A DNA stretch of 64,000 nt from Gallaecimonas pentaromativorans (GTDB taxonomy: Bacteria > Pseudomonadota > Gammaproteobacteria > Enterobacterales > Gallaecimonadaceae): positions 50,077 through 114,076 of the forward strand of contig NZ_RJUL01000009.1 in assembly GCF_003751625.1 (NCBI RefSeq). The letters run 5' to 3'. How positions within the stretch are numbered: position 1 is the first letter of the stretch; every line of letters begins with the position of its first letter. This document shows, in pieces, positions 38,534 through 46,997 of the stretch. Position numbers and translations under genes: made by a program. The notes beneath the pieces are model-generated. The model saw only the letters and a program-made list of their open reading frames with translations, was not told the DNA's origin and did no database searches.

Positions 38534-39475
38534 TTATCGAGCCAGGCTGAGGCACAGCCAGGGCTGTAAGTCGCCACCGAAGCCGCGTTTAAAAAGCCCG
38601 ATTTGCGCCAATTTAGGGTCACCATCACCGGCAAAGGCGATAGGGCCCATGTCCATGACGGTACAACCACGCTCACGAGCCCGCTGCAAGCCAGCGTAGA
38701 GTGGGTAGTGAGAGATGGGCAGGTTGAAGCGATCCCTGTCGTAAACACCGACGCCATAATAGGCACGGCTGGCACCACAGAGAAAAAGCGACGCTGCAAC
38801 AAGTTGCCCATCAAGGGAGGCAAATACTGCAAATGCTTCGTTGTCGGCGATAAGCTTCTGCTGGGCCTGCCAAGACGACAATGAGCGGGTAGCACGCCCG
38901 GCCACCCGCTCATGGAATAACCGAAACCGCTCCATGTCGCTAACATCAAGGTTGGTAGCGTCTACTAAACGCAGTTCAAGATTTTGCTGCCCCCAACGTA
39001 CTCCTTGGCGGTAACTCTTTCGCACACCGCTCCACAGCACGTCATCATCGCCAAGGGCAATTTCCTGCTCAAAATGCACGGCAGTCGTAGCGCCGGCATC
39101 CAACAAAGCAGTGGCAATGCCGTCAGGGACCTTGGCCGGGAACTGATAGGAAAGCACGCTGGCCTTATCCATAAACTCTGCGGAAAAAGCCTTGGTTAGA
39201 AGTCGCTCAGCCTCCAACTTGCGCGCCTCGGCAAGCCCAGGGGCAATCAGTAGCCGAGCCGGGCCGCCAAAAAATCCAAGTTGCCTATCGTCAAGCGTGG
39301 CCAGCAGAACCCCGGCCAGTTCACCTTGGTGAACAACAGCCAAGCTATGGTCAACAAAAGGCCGCTGGAAGTATTGGCGGTAATATTCACGATGGCAGGG
39401 AGACCACAGTGCCGAGCAATTGGGCAAGCGGCTAAGCGCCGGCCAATGGGCATCCGTCAGAGGCATCAGTTCCAC
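38534..39475 (-). CDS. FemAB/GNAT-fold acyltransferase-like protein
   Basis: 313 residues. Two GNAT-like halves are suggested; the second has SYRQGVRWGQ, a VAGRATRSLSSWQ segment and GQLVAASLFLCGASRAYYGVGVYDRD, resembling the FemAB/CelD acyltransferases that use acyl-CoA or aminoacyl-tRNA donors. No signal peptide. In this setting it could acylate an amino group of the sugar attached to flagellin. The family call is moderate and the substrate is unknown. It starts 28 bases after the methyltransferase stop; the 94-base gap downstream holds a 7-bp hairpin (38501-38517) without a T run. Confidence 0.7.
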   Translation of the reverse strand: MELMPLTDAHWPALSRLPNCSALWSPCHREYYRQYFQRPFVDHSLAVVHQGELAGVLLATLDDRQLGFFGGPARLLIAPGLAEARKLEAERLLTKAFSAEFMDKASVLSYQFPAKVPDGIATALLDAGATTAVHFEQEIALGDDDVLWSGVRKSYRQGVRWGQQNLELRLVDATNLDVSDMERFRLFHERVAGRATRSLSSWQAQQKLIADNEAFAVFASLDGQLVAASLFLCGASRAYYGVGVYDRDRFNLPISHYPLYAGLQRARERGCTVMDMGPIAFAGDGDPKLAQIGLFKRGFGGDLQPWLCLSLAR

Positions 39476-39503
39476 GAGAAATCCTTACCAGCAGACAGCC
39501 TGG

Positions 39504-40187
39504 TTAACCCTTGGCGGCGGTCAACACCAGGTATTCAACATGCTGAGCCTGCTGACCGTAACTGCGTACCAGAGTATCTACCGTCACGTCTGCTAAACCG
39601 GCATCACAGGCAAGGTTCTTGAAGCCATTTGCACTCAAAAATGCTGTTTGGCCATTCCCTGCCAGCGGATAACCGGCTGGAATGTCGGCAAGCGTCACTT
39701 CGTCAAGACGTGGCGCATCAGCAGCAAAGGCGCTGGAGCCTTGTCCTAAGTGAAAGGAAAAGAACTGGCCACCGGGTTTAAGGCAACGCTGTACCTCGGC
39801 AAGAGCCTTACGGTGCTGCTCGAGAGTCAGGTGCTGCATAGAGACTACGTCGACAATGGCATCAAAGTCGGCATTTTCATAAGGTAGCGCCGTCATATCT
39901 CCCTGCTTGAGCTCGGCACTCACGCCCCAGTCGTCTAATACCTGCTGACACAAGGTCAAACCGGAAGGCGCGTAGTCCAAGCCGTGGGCATCAAAACCTT
40001 CTCGGGCAATCATCCAAAGATTTGCCCCAGAGCCACACCCCAGTTCAAGCACTTTTATCTGGCGCCTCTCGCTCAACGGCAAGCCAAAGTAATGCCCGGC
40101 CAGAAAACCGATAAGAGCGTCGTTCGGGTAACGGCGCTGAGACTGCAGTCCTCTGGCCTGGTACTGGTTTTCAAAGACGTTAGTCAT
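39504..40187 (-). CDS. SAM-dependent methyltransferase in the flagellin modification operon
   Basis: 227 residues. Motif I (VLELGCGSGANLWMIAREGF), the following acidic strand end (DAHGLDYAPSG), motif around DFDAIVDVVSMQHL and FFSFHLG are those of class I Rossmann methyltransferases (UbiE/Methyltransf_11 type). Its ATG shares one base with the stop of the large maf gene, and a FemAB-like gene follows. Methylated nonulosonic acids are known on flagellins of polar flagellates, so O- or N-methylation of the sugar is a sensible guess; CheR-like action on receptors is not supported. Confidence 0.82.
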   Translation of the reverse strand: MTNVFENQYQARGLQSQRRYPNDALIGFLAGHYFGLPLSERRQIKVLELGCGSGANLWMIAREGFDAHGLDYAPSGLTLCQQVLDDWGVSAELKQGDMTALPYENADFDAIVDVVSMQHLTLEQHRKALAEVQRCLKPGGQFFSFHLGQGSSAFAADAPRLDEVTLADIPAGYPLAGNGQTAFLSANGFKNLACDAGLADVTVDTLVRSYGQQAQHVEYLVLTAAKG

Positions 40188-42355
40188 CAGGCGCCCTCAC
40201 CTTCTTCGGTCACAATCCAGTCGTTATAGCCTTCTTGCAGCGACAAACTGTTGGGGCGCTGGTAGTGCATGCGATAATGCGCCGGAACAGCCCGCAGAAA
40301 GTCTAAGTAAATCTGCTTCAGCTCGTTATAAGCCGCTACACAACGGGTGTCATCGGTGGGAGCATAAAGCACGCGTACCAGAACAGCGTGGTAGTAGAGC
40401 ATGCTGCCTTCAAACAGGGAATTCAGGTAAGGGCGACCGGCCCGGCTCTCATCACGCAGGCGCTCCATCACTTCTTCCATCTGTAAAGAACCGGCCCGGC
40501 GGCTATCCACATCCGGTTGCAGAATATCAAGCAGCGCTTCACTGAGCGCGTCCACCTTGGGCGGCGCCAGACAATCCCAGTAGGGTGCTTCAAACCGGCT
40601 GGCACCTTGGCTGTCCACATTAAAATGGGTAGCCATCTCCATGACATCCGCCTTGTCCATCCCACTGGCCAGCAATACATCTTCTTGATTGCAGGGAATG
40701 GCACCTCGAATAAGTGCCCCTTCACCCAGGTTGAAACACATCAATTCGGGGCGGCGACGAAGCAACCGCTCGATACAAATGCGGGAGAGGTTGAAAAAGG
40801 CATTGGTCACCACCTCGCCGCCAAAGTTACCGGGTACAACATAGTCGTCAGTTTCCCGATAAATACCGCGGTCTGCGCCATCGGCCTTGTAGTAGACACT
40901 GTGCACCGAGTGGTGATTACCATCCCGTTGGTGGCCCAGGTCGACACCGAAAAGGTAGAGGGTTCGAAAGCCAAGGGCATGGGACATGAACACAGCAGTA
41001 TTGGCAACGGTCGGGTTGATGTGTAGTGCCGATTCAAACTCGTCGCTAAACCCAGGAATGCTTTCCAGGGCATCGGTCGCAGGTTCACCATGCTTGGGAG
41101 CCATAAAGGCCTTGGCAAACTTTTTAAAGACCTCAGGGTGTACCGTTCCCGGAGCCAGCAGCACCCGGTCTCGCAAAAACTCAGGATCTTTAATGTCGTC
41201 TAGCAAACCGGCGATAGGATAGGTCCGCTCCTGCTCACAATGAAAGTCCGGCGTAATACCATGCTTTTTCAATGCCCGCAGCGCAGTGCCGCAGGAAATC
41301 ACAATGCCTTTGTCTTGGTTTTGCCGCAAAAACTCGGCATGGCGATCCAAAGACGGGCCATTGCCACAAATAAACACCGGAACGTTCTTCAGCGGATGTG
41401 CGGTCTTGCCAGCAATTTTAACGAAAGGTACATCGTTATGAATATTGCGCCCTTGGTGGGCAATCGACATTACTGCATCATCATAAAATCCCCAGCCCAT
41501 GCTGAGCTCGTAATAGCGATTTTTATAATGTTCCAGAAGCTCCGCGATGGCTTTGGTTTGATAGTGTACAAAGCCATAAGTAGAGATGATGTTATAGCGA
41601 CCACGAATAGAGCTGTCGCTCATGTGAGCTTCAAAAAACTCTTCCGCCTCGACACCCAAGCTTAGCTGCAGAGTACCGCCTCGTTCATCTATAAGAGGTA
41701 AAACATGAAACCAGGCAGTAGTAAAAAGACTGGCATAAAAAATGTCCAAGTCTGGCTCAATGATATAAAGGTGGTGAATGTTGTGGTTGATGGCAAGCAG
41801 CTCGACATGAAAGCCAAGACCCATACCAAACACCAGCATCATGCCCACGTCTTTAGGTAAACGCTCGCCACCAACGCTTTCTTCTACGAATTTATCCGAT
41901 GCGGTTACCAGCTGGTTCAAATAGTCCACATGCATAAATCCCATGGGGTTTTCATGGGTATATTGGATCCGCGAGTGAGACATCTTTGGTGCCAGGCAAA
42001 ATTCTTCGTACTGACAAAGCGATGTGGTAAATGCTGGTTGAGTGTAAACCAGTGCACCCGTTTCTTTATCTCGGATATTGGGTAGGTTGTCGACGACATC
42101 GATGTGATAACGAACAGGCTTATATTCCAGCATTGCCTTGTGTACATCAGGGAAATATTTCTCCAAAGCCGCCATATTTTGATGGTAGTGGCCCACGAGA
42201 TAATTATCGTCAAAGCCAATCAGAGTAAAGCTGTCGGACAACTCCTGATATCCGCTAGAGCGCTGCTTTTGCCTGTCAACAATGCCTTGGAGAACATCAA
42301 TTTTCTCCTCTAGATCCCGGATGGTTTCTTCAATCAGTGGCAATGTGTCAGACAT
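40187..42355 (-). CDS. maf: Maf, motility-associated factor (flagellin nonulosonic acid transferase)
   Basis: 722 residues. An N-terminal coiled segment (IEETIRDLEEKIDVLQGIVDRQ) and domain up to about 300 (including FGMGLGFHVELLAINHNIHHLYIIEPD) precede the MAF_flag10/DUF115 core with VPVFICGNGPSLDRHAEFL, VISCGTALRALKKHGITPDFHCEQE and LYLFGVDLGHQRDGNHHS. Maf proteins attach pseudaminic or legionaminic acids to flagellin in the cytoplasm. It lies directly after the FliS/FliT-like genes and before the methyltransferase. Base composition drops slightly here (more AT-rich near the start). Confidence 0.9.
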   Translation of the reverse strand: MSDTLPLIEETIRDLEEKIDVLQGIVDRQKQRSSGYQELSDSFTLIGFDDNYLVGHYHQNMAALEKYFPDVHKAMLEYKPVRYHIDVVDNLPNIRDKETGALVYTQPAFTTSLCQYEEFCLAPKMSHSRIQYTHENPMGFMHVDYLNQLVTASDKFVEESVGGERLPKDVGMMLVFGMGLGFHVELLAINHNIHHLYIIEPDLDIFYASLFTTAWFHVLPLIDERGGTLQLSLGVEAEEFFEAHMSDSSIRGRYNIISTYGFVHYQTKAIAELLEHYKNRYYELSMGWGFYDDAVMSIAHQGRNIHNDVPFVKIAGKTAHPLKNVPVFICGNGPSLDRHAEFLRQNQDKGIVISCGTALRALKKHGITPDFHCEQERTYPIAGLLDDIKDPEFLRDRVLLAPGTVHPEVFKKFAKAFMAPKHGEPATDALESIPGFSDEFESALHINPTVANTAVFMSHALGFRTLYLFGVDLGHQRDGNHHSVHSVYYKADGADRGIYRETDDYVVPGNFGGEVVTNAFFNLSRICIERLLRRRPELMCFNLGEGALIRGAIPCNQEDVLLASGMDKADVMEMATHFNVDSQGASRFEAPYWDCLAPPKVDALSEALLDILQPDVDSRRAGSLQMEEVMERLRDESRAGRPYLNSLFEGSMLYYHAVLVRVLYAPTDDTRCVAAYNELKQIYLDFLRAVPAHYRMHYQRPNSLSLQEGYNDWIVTEEGEGA

Positions 42356-42369
42356 ATTCTGGTTTACCT

Positions 42370-42690
42370 TTAGTTTTGAGCCGCGTTACTCATGTAGTTC
42401 TTTATAGCCTTGGCACTTTTTTTTTGCTTCAGCATATTCGATTCTACGGTTTGAAGCTGTGTTTTGGCATCTTTTTGGAAAGCGCGATCAGAGGATGCCA
42501 CCTTCTCGGCGACAACGCGAAATTCAGCGAACTTTTCTTCTTGCAACGCCGCTTGATGCAACGCGTTCAGAAGAGGTTGTCGTTGTGATAATTGCTGGGA
42601 ATGAAGCTGCCACTGCTGGTCTTGGAAGCTGCTTGCAAGTGAAGTTTGCAACGCTTCCAAGTCGACCAGCAGCTCTTCAAAAGAAGCCAT
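42370..42690 (-). CDS. FliT/FlaI-like small flagellar chaperone candidate
   Basis: 106 residues, all-helical and Gln/Leu-rich (SFQDQQWQLHSQQLSQRQPLL), with a basic C-terminus. It starts one base after the fliS stop region, the place where fliT (or flaI in Vibrio) lies. FliT-type proteins are chaperones for the FliD cap and are very divergent, so the call is positional plus general helical character. No domain motif proves it. Confidence 0.65.
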   Translation of the reverse strand: MASFEELLVDLEALQTSLASSFQDQQWQLHSQQLSQRQPLLNALHQAALQEEKFAEFRVVAEKVASSDRAFQKDAKTQLQTVESNMLKQKKSAKAIKNYMSNAAQN

Positions 42691-43113
42691 TTAAGCCGGC
42701 GCTTTTTGGCGGAGTTTTTCCATGCCTTGGTCTTTGTGCTCTTGCGGCATGTCTCGCCAAGCATTTCTCAGAGGGGAGAAGAGTTCGTGTAGTTCATCAA
42801 ATGCGGAAGGTTCACGGGAGGCGCTGACTTCCAGTAGCTTGCGGATCATCACGTCATAAAAACTAGCAAAGTTTTGGGAAACCTCAGGCTCACTGTCAAA
42901 ATCCAGCACCCCTTGCAGACCACTTATCAGTGACACCGCACTGTTGATAGCCTGCGATTTACCTTGAATATCCTGGCGTTCAACACAGCCTTTGGCTACG
43001 GCAATCTTTTCCAGCACGCCATCCATCAACATCAGAATGACCTGGTGCGGATCGGCATTCAGTAGCCTTGCGTTTTTGTCTGCACCTTGATACTGCTTGA
43101 TGTTCATTCGCAT
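42691..43113 (-). CDS. fliS: FliS, flagellin export chaperone
   Basis: 140 residues. The N-terminal ADPHQVILMLMDGVLEKIAVAKGC segment and the VSLISGLQGVLDF helix are typical FliS. It binds the C-terminus of flagellin, keeping it monomeric and delivering it to FlhA. The C-terminal tail is extended (KDQGMEKLRQKAPA). AAGGG lies eight bases before the ATG. Follows fliD after 39 bases. Confidence 0.95.
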   Translation of the reverse strand: MRMNIKQYQGADKNARLLNADPHQVILMLMDGVLEKIAVAKGCVERQDIQGKSQAINSAVSLISGLQGVLDFDSEPEVSQNFASFYDVMIRKLLEVSASREPSAFDELHELFSPLRNAWRDMPQEHKDQGMEKLRQKAPA

Positions 43114-43152
43114 AACTTAGGCCCTTTTCTGGTCAGTAACGCCTCCGGCTAT

Positions 43153-44586
43153 TTAGTCCTTGCTTTTGACTGAGGGCAAGGAAGCCAGAGCACTCGTCAG
43201 GTAATCCCCTGTCGACTGATACTGTGCGACGATTTGGTCCAAGGCATCGAACTGAGCTCGCATGGTTGCCTCATAATTGGACAGTCGCAACGTCAGGTCA
43301 TCTCTCTGCTGAGAAATAGACTTGAGTGTATCATTCAGGGACCCTTGCCTTTCTGCGATAGCTCCTTTCGGCTCAGTATAAGAGGTTAGGATCTCATCGA
43401 GTTTTACGGCAAATCCCTTATCCTTGGAGTCATTTCCTGTCGGGTTATTCCTAGCAAAAAGCTCGCCAAGTTGTGCAGCGTTGTTGTTGATGGCGTCGGT
43501 AAGGCGGTCTTCACCGCTGGGGCCATTGCCGATACCATAGGAGAGGATCTCCATTTTACCGCTGTTGTCGAAGGTGATCCCCACCTTGTAAAGACTATCC
43601 ATCCCTCCAGAAAGAGCTTCTATAGAGCCGGTCAAGGCGTTTTGCGTCTGGTTTTTGATAGACCGTACCAACGGGTCAAATGCCAGGGCGCCCCCAGCCA
43701 CAGAATCATCGCCGTCACCACCGCTGCCCGGCGCCCCTAACGTATCGAGGGAGGCTTTGAGTGCGTTATAGCCGTCAACAAAATCCTTGATCATGCTCTT
43801 GATACCATCGGTATCACGGCTGACATCCAAGGTATTTGCCCCGGTTGTTACTGCTTTGGCGGTCAAGGTAACCCCAGCGATAGCATCCTTAAAGGTGTTG
43901 GTATCGCTACTGATGGTGGTGCCATCAACGGTTATTACCGCATCTTGCGCTGCCTGAGTAACAGACAATCCCGTAGAGAGTGCTGACAATGATGCGTCAC
44001 CGGTTGAGGTAACCGTCAGATTATTGGCACTTCCTGTTGTATTGGAGGTCAGGGTCAGCCGGGCACCGTCATCACCGTTGATGATGTTGGCGCTAACCCC
44101 CAAATCACCACCAGCGTCATTTATTTTCTGACGAATGACCGACAGGGTGTCACCGTCGTCAACTGTGATATCAAGAGACTTATCACCAACATTGAATGTC
44201 AGCTTACCGGCACCAAAGGTGGTGCTTGAGCCACCGGCAATCGCAGCCGACGACAACCGAGTCCCTTTGGCCAACTGTTGCACTTCTACTTGGAAGTTAC
44301 CTTTACTGGCATTGTTGGTTTCAACAGAGAAAGCGTCGGTGTTGGGGCCGGTGATAGCAACGGTGTTTTGGTCAAACGCCTTAGGATCGGTCAGTTTTTT
44401 GACGATATCCTGAAAGGTCGACAACGCAGATTTCAGCTGTCCGATACCGGAAAGCTGGGAATTAGTGGTTTCTTCTTTCTGATTAAGGATCGCCTCTTTA
44501 GGCGCCTTCTCAGCGTTGACATAGACGCTGATGAGATCTTCGAGTTGAAGGCCTGAACCTATACCCGCATTCGTTACACCAGCCAT
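43153..44586 (-). CDS. fliD: FliD, filament cap protein
   Basis: 477 residues. The N-terminus (GVTNAGIGSGLQLEDLISVYVNAEKAPK) and the C-terminal coiled coil (DLTLRLSNYEATMRAQFDALDQIVAQYQSTGDYL) are typical of FliD. The variable middle (about 90-300) is Thr/Ser/Gly-rich beta structure. FliD caps the tip of the filament and lets flagellin fold on. A small inverted repeat (44602-44619) lies between flaG and fliD. Transcribed downstream of the flagellins and flaG. Confidence 0.96.
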   Translation of the reverse strand: MAGVTNAGIGSGLQLEDLISVYVNAEKAPKEAILNQKEETTNSQLSGIGQLKSALSTFQDIVKKLTDPKAFDQNTVAITGPNTDAFSVETNNASKGNFQVEVQQLAKGTRLSSAAIAGGSSTTFGAGKLTFNVGDKSLDITVDDGDTLSVIRQKINDAGGDLGVSANIINGDDGARLTLTSNTTGSANNLTVTSTGDASLSALSTGLSVTQAAQDAVITVDGTTISSDTNTFKDAIAGVTLTAKAVTTGANTLDVSRDTDGIKSMIKDFVDGYNALKASLDTLGAPGSGGDGDDSVAGGALAFDPLVRSIKNQTQNALTGSIEALSGGMDSLYKVGITFDNSGKMEILSYGIGNGPSGEDRLTDAINNNAAQLGELFARNNPTGNDSKDKGFAVKLDEILTSYTEPKGAIAERQGSLNDTLKSISQQRDDLTLRLSNYEATMRAQFDALDQIVAQYQSTGDYLTSALASLPSVKSKD

Positions 44587-44601
44587 GACTATGTCTCCTC
44601 T

Positions 44602-44619
44602 GTCTGAACGTGATCAGAC
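44602..44619 (-). repeat. Inverted repeat spanning the flaG stop codon
   Basis: GTCTGA and TCAGAC are separated by six bases; the flaG TGA (44614-44616) is in one arm. It could fold in the flaG-fliD mRNA but there is no T run, so it is not a classical terminator. Confidence 0.5.
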
Positions 44620-45009
44620 GTTACTATCAAGAAATATGCCGATTTTAGCTCCCAGCTCTTCTCGCAATTGACGAACTCTGTCTGCCGTTTTCAGCACTTC
44701 TTCAGAAGGAATTTGCCGAATAACGTCCCCCGTCTGTGCATCAAGCACTTTGACAACAGTGCGGCCGCTGGATTCATCTGTAGAAAAGTTGAGGTTGTGG
44801 CCCCGCAGATTAACGAACTCGGCAAGGACTTGCACAGCATCGGACAAACTTTGCCTTGTATCCGCAGGCGTATCTTCTTTGCCAGAAACAGGCTGCGTTA
44901 CAGGCGTATCGAAGCTGGGAGTCGCAGAAGTTTTGCTGGAAATGGCAGGAAGAGAACCGGAAGCGGTATCGCCAAGGCTGTTTGAGAGCATAGTAGATAC
45001 GTCACTCAT
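44614..45009 (-). CDS. flaG: FlaG family protein
   Basis: 131 residues. The N-terminal half is Ser/Thr/Pro-rich and disordered; the C-terminal half (about 50-131) with LRGHNLNFSTDE, TVVKVLDAQTGDVIRQIPSEEVL is the FlaG domain. In polar flagellates FlaG affects filament length; its biochemical role is not settled. It stands between flagellin and fliD, in the same position as in Vibrio and Pseudomonas. A terminator-like hairpin precedes it. Confidence 0.92.
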   Translation of the reverse strand: MSDVSTMLSNSLGDTASGSLPAISSKTSATPSFDTPVTQPVSGKEDTPADTRQSLSDAVQVLAEFVNLRGHNLNFSTDESSGRTVVKVLDAQTGDVIRQIPSEEVLKTADRVRQLREELGAKIGIFLDSNV

Positions 45010-45036
45010 TGCCCATTCTCCCGTTATATCGAGCTG

Positions 45037-45067
45037 AAAATGGATGGTGCCTAAATAGGCACCATCC
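45037..45067 (-). terminator. Terminator-like hairpin after the proximal flagellin gene
   Basis: Arms GGATGGTGCC and GGCACCATCC (10 bp) with loop TATTTA are followed on the minus strand by ATTTTC. The T run is short, so partial read-through into flaG-fliD is likely, which would give more flagellin than cap mRNA. Confidence 0.7.
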
Positions 45068-45075
45068 TATCAACC

Positions 45076-45891
45076 TTATTGCAACAGCGACAGTGCGATT
45101 TGCGGCTGCTGGTTGGCTTGGCTCAGCATGGAGCTGGCAGCCTGTTGCAGTACGCTGTTACGAGCCAGAGTGGCAGTTTCAGCGGCGTAGTCAGCATCCT
45201 GGATACGAGACCGGGAAGCAGACAAGTTCTGAGAAGTGTTCTGTTGTGAACGGATAACCGAGCTGAAACGGTTCTGGGTAGCACCCAGGTTGGCACGGGT
45301 GGTGTTCACAATGTTCAGAGCGCAATCCAGAGCCGCGATTTGGCTCTGAGCAGCGTCAAAGCTTGCAATGGCGGTGCCCAGGCCAACACCGGAGTGGCCG
45401 AAGCTTTGGGTGATGGCGATACTGATGGTTTGCGAAACGTTGGCACCGATCTGGAAGCTGGCTGAGTAGCTACCGTCCAGCAGGTTAACACCGGCAAACT
45501 GAGTCTGGTTGGAAATACGGTCCAGTTCGGTAGCCAGCTGGCCATATTCCTGGCTCAGTGCGGTACTGTCAGCAGTGCTGTTAGAACCGTTGGAGGCCTG
45601 AACAGACAGGGTACGCATACGCTGCAGCAGGTTGGTGTATTCGTCCAAGGCACCTTCAGCGGTTTGAGCCAGGGAGATACCGTCGTTGGCGTTACGAACG
45701 CCTTGGTTCAGACCGTTGATCTGAGCGGTCAGACGGTTGGAGATCTGCAGACCGGCGGCGTCGTCTTTTGCACTGTTGATGCGCAGACCGGATGAGAGGC
45801 GCTCATAGCTAGTACCCAGTTCTTCAGTAGACCTGGACAGTACACGCTGAGAGTTCAGAGAAGAGATGTTGCTGTTGACGTACAGAGCCAT
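45076..45891 (-). CDS. Flagellin (second in order of transcription, probably sigma28-dependent)
   Basis: 271 residues, a short flagellin made of D0 and D1 domains with a very small central region. N-terminal [15 protein letters not shown] and [10 protein letters not shown], and C-terminal [20 protein letters not shown] are diagnostic. The central part (about 145-185) is only a short beta stretch, so surface Ser/Thr targets for sugar are in D1. A Cys occurs at residue 190, rare in flagellins. It is 86% or more similar by eye to the neighbouring flagellin. It has AGGAG before the ATG and a sigma28-type promoter about 90 bases upstream. Confidence 0.97.
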   Translation of the reverse strand: MALYVNSNISSLNSQRVLSRSTEELGTSYERLSSGLRINSAKDDAAGLQISNRLTAQINGLNQGVRNANDGISLAQTAEGALDEYTNLLQRMRTLSVQASNGSNSTADSTALSQEYGQLATELDRISNQTQFAGVNLLDGSYSASFQIGANVSQTISIAITQSFGHSGVGLGTAIASFDAAQSQIAALDCALNIVNTTRANLGATQNRFSSVIRSQQNTSQNLSASRSRIQDADYAAETATLARNSVLQQAASSMLSQANQQPQIALSLLQ

Positions 45892-45978
45892 GATAAAGTC
45901 TCCTGTTAATTCGAGTCAGGCGTGGTGACTTGGCATACGCCCTGGCTCACCTCTCGCCACACATTTCGTTCACCTCCT

Positions 45979-46006
45979 GTATCGCCCTGCCTGAAAAAAA
46001 CTTTTA
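45979..46006 (-). promoter_or_regulatory. Possible sigma28-type promoter of the proximal flagellin
   Basis: Minus-strand TAAA (46003-46006), 16-base spacer, then GGCGATAC, six of eight matches to GCCGATAA. The spacer is one base longer than ideal. It lies after the terminator of the upstream flagellin. Confidence 0.5.
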
Positions 46007-46035
46007 GAACTTTTAGTTATAAAAAAAGAAGAAAA

Positions 46036-46064
46036 TAGAAAAACCGCCTAAACGGCGGTTTTTA
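46036..46064. terminator. Intrinsic terminator after the distal flagellin
   Basis: AAACCGCC and GGCGGTTT arms with a short AAC/GTT-containing loop, A-rich on one side and T-rich on the other, lie 34 bases beyond the stop of the 46098-46916 flagellin. Works in either direction. Confidence 0.85.
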
Positions 46065-46097
46065 CGGCAATTTACTGTCCAGCTAATAAGGCAAAAA

Positions 46098-46916
46098 TTA
46101 GTTTTGCAGCAAGGACAAAGCGATCTGCGGCTGTTGGTTGGCCTGGCTCAGCATGGAACTGGCAGCCTGCTGCAGCACGGTGTTACGGGCCAAGGTCGCT
46201 GTTTCAGCAGCGTAGTCGGCATCCTGAATACGAGACCGGGACGCTGTCAGGTTCTGTGCGGTGTTCTGTTGTGAACGGATAACCGAGCTGAAACGGTTCT
46301 GGGTAGCACCCAGGTTGGCACGGGTGGTGTTCACAATGTTCAGAGCACAGTCCAGAGCCGCGATTTGGCTTTGGGCAGCATCAAAGGTGGCGATGGTCGT
46401 ACCCAGGCCAACACCGGTATGGCCAAAGCTCTGAGTAATGGCGATGCTGATGGTTTGCGAAACGTTGGCACCAATCTGGAAGTTGGCAGAGTAGCTGCCG
46501 TCCAGCAGGTTTACGCCAGCAAACTGAGTTTGCGCGGAAATACGGTCCAATTCGTCAGAGAGCTGACCGTATTCCTGGCTCAGTGCAGTACTGTCGGCAG
46601 TACTGTTGGACCCGTTGGACGCCTGCACCGCTAGGGTACGCATACGCTGAACGATGTTGGTGTATTCATCCAACGCACCTTCTGCGGTCTGGGCAAGAGA
46701 AATACCGTCGTTAGCATTTCGGGCTGCTTGGTTAAGACCGTTTATCTGCGCCGTCAAGCGGCTAGAGATCTGCAGACCGGCAGCATCGTCTTTGGCGCTG
46801 TTGATACGCAGGCCAGAAGACAAACGCTCGTAGCTGGTTTGCAGCTCATCGGTAGAACGTGACATGACTCGTTGCGAGTTCAGTGAGGCCACGTTGGTGT
46901 TCACATAAAGTGCCAT
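46098..46916 (-). CDS. Flagellin (first in order, sigma54-type promoter; FlaA-like)
   Basis: 272 residues, same short D0-D1 architecture as the neighbouring flagellin, with [15 protein letters not shown] at the start and [11 protein letters not shown] at the end. Cys190 is also present. Its promoter is of the sigma54 type (46981-46996), unlike that of the other copy, which mirrors Vibrio where flaA alone is sigma54-dependent and essential. An 86-base block (46261-46346) is identical to 45236-45321 of the other gene. Confidence 0.97.
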   Translation of the reverse strand: MALYVNTNVASLNSQRVMSRSTDELQTSYERLSSGLRINSAKDDAAGLQISSRLTAQINGLNQAARNANDGISLAQTAEGALDEYTNIVQRMRTLAVQASNGSNSTADSTALSQEYGQLSDELDRISAQTQFAGVNLLDGSYSANFQIGANVSQTISIAITQSFGHTGVGLGTTIATFDAAQSQIAALDCALNIVNTTRANLGATQNRFSSVIRSQQNTAQNLTASRSRIQDADYAAETATLARNTVLQQAASSMLSQANQQPQIALSLLQN

Positions 46917-46980
46917 GATCCTCTCCTTCGAGATTGAAGAATCTGTTCAGCGCAACGAAACTGCGCCACCCTTTTGTTAA

Positions 46981-46996
46981 AGCAATAGACGTGCCA
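46981..46996 (-). promoter_or_regulatory. Sigma54-type promoter of the distal flagellin
   Basis: Minus-strand TGGCACGTCTATTGCT is a full match to TGGCACG-N4-TTGCW. It starts one base after the flgL stop codon, 65 bases before the flagellin ATG. Confidence 0.88.
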
Positions 46997-46997
46997 A

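Noticed and set aside
45947..45978. Five-codon leader frame (MCGER) with a near-perfect AGGAGGTG upstream of the proximal flagellin
   Set aside because: Attractive, but if the sigma28-like promoter is right the transcript starts within or just after the ribosome-binding site, so it could not be used. Kept only as a note.
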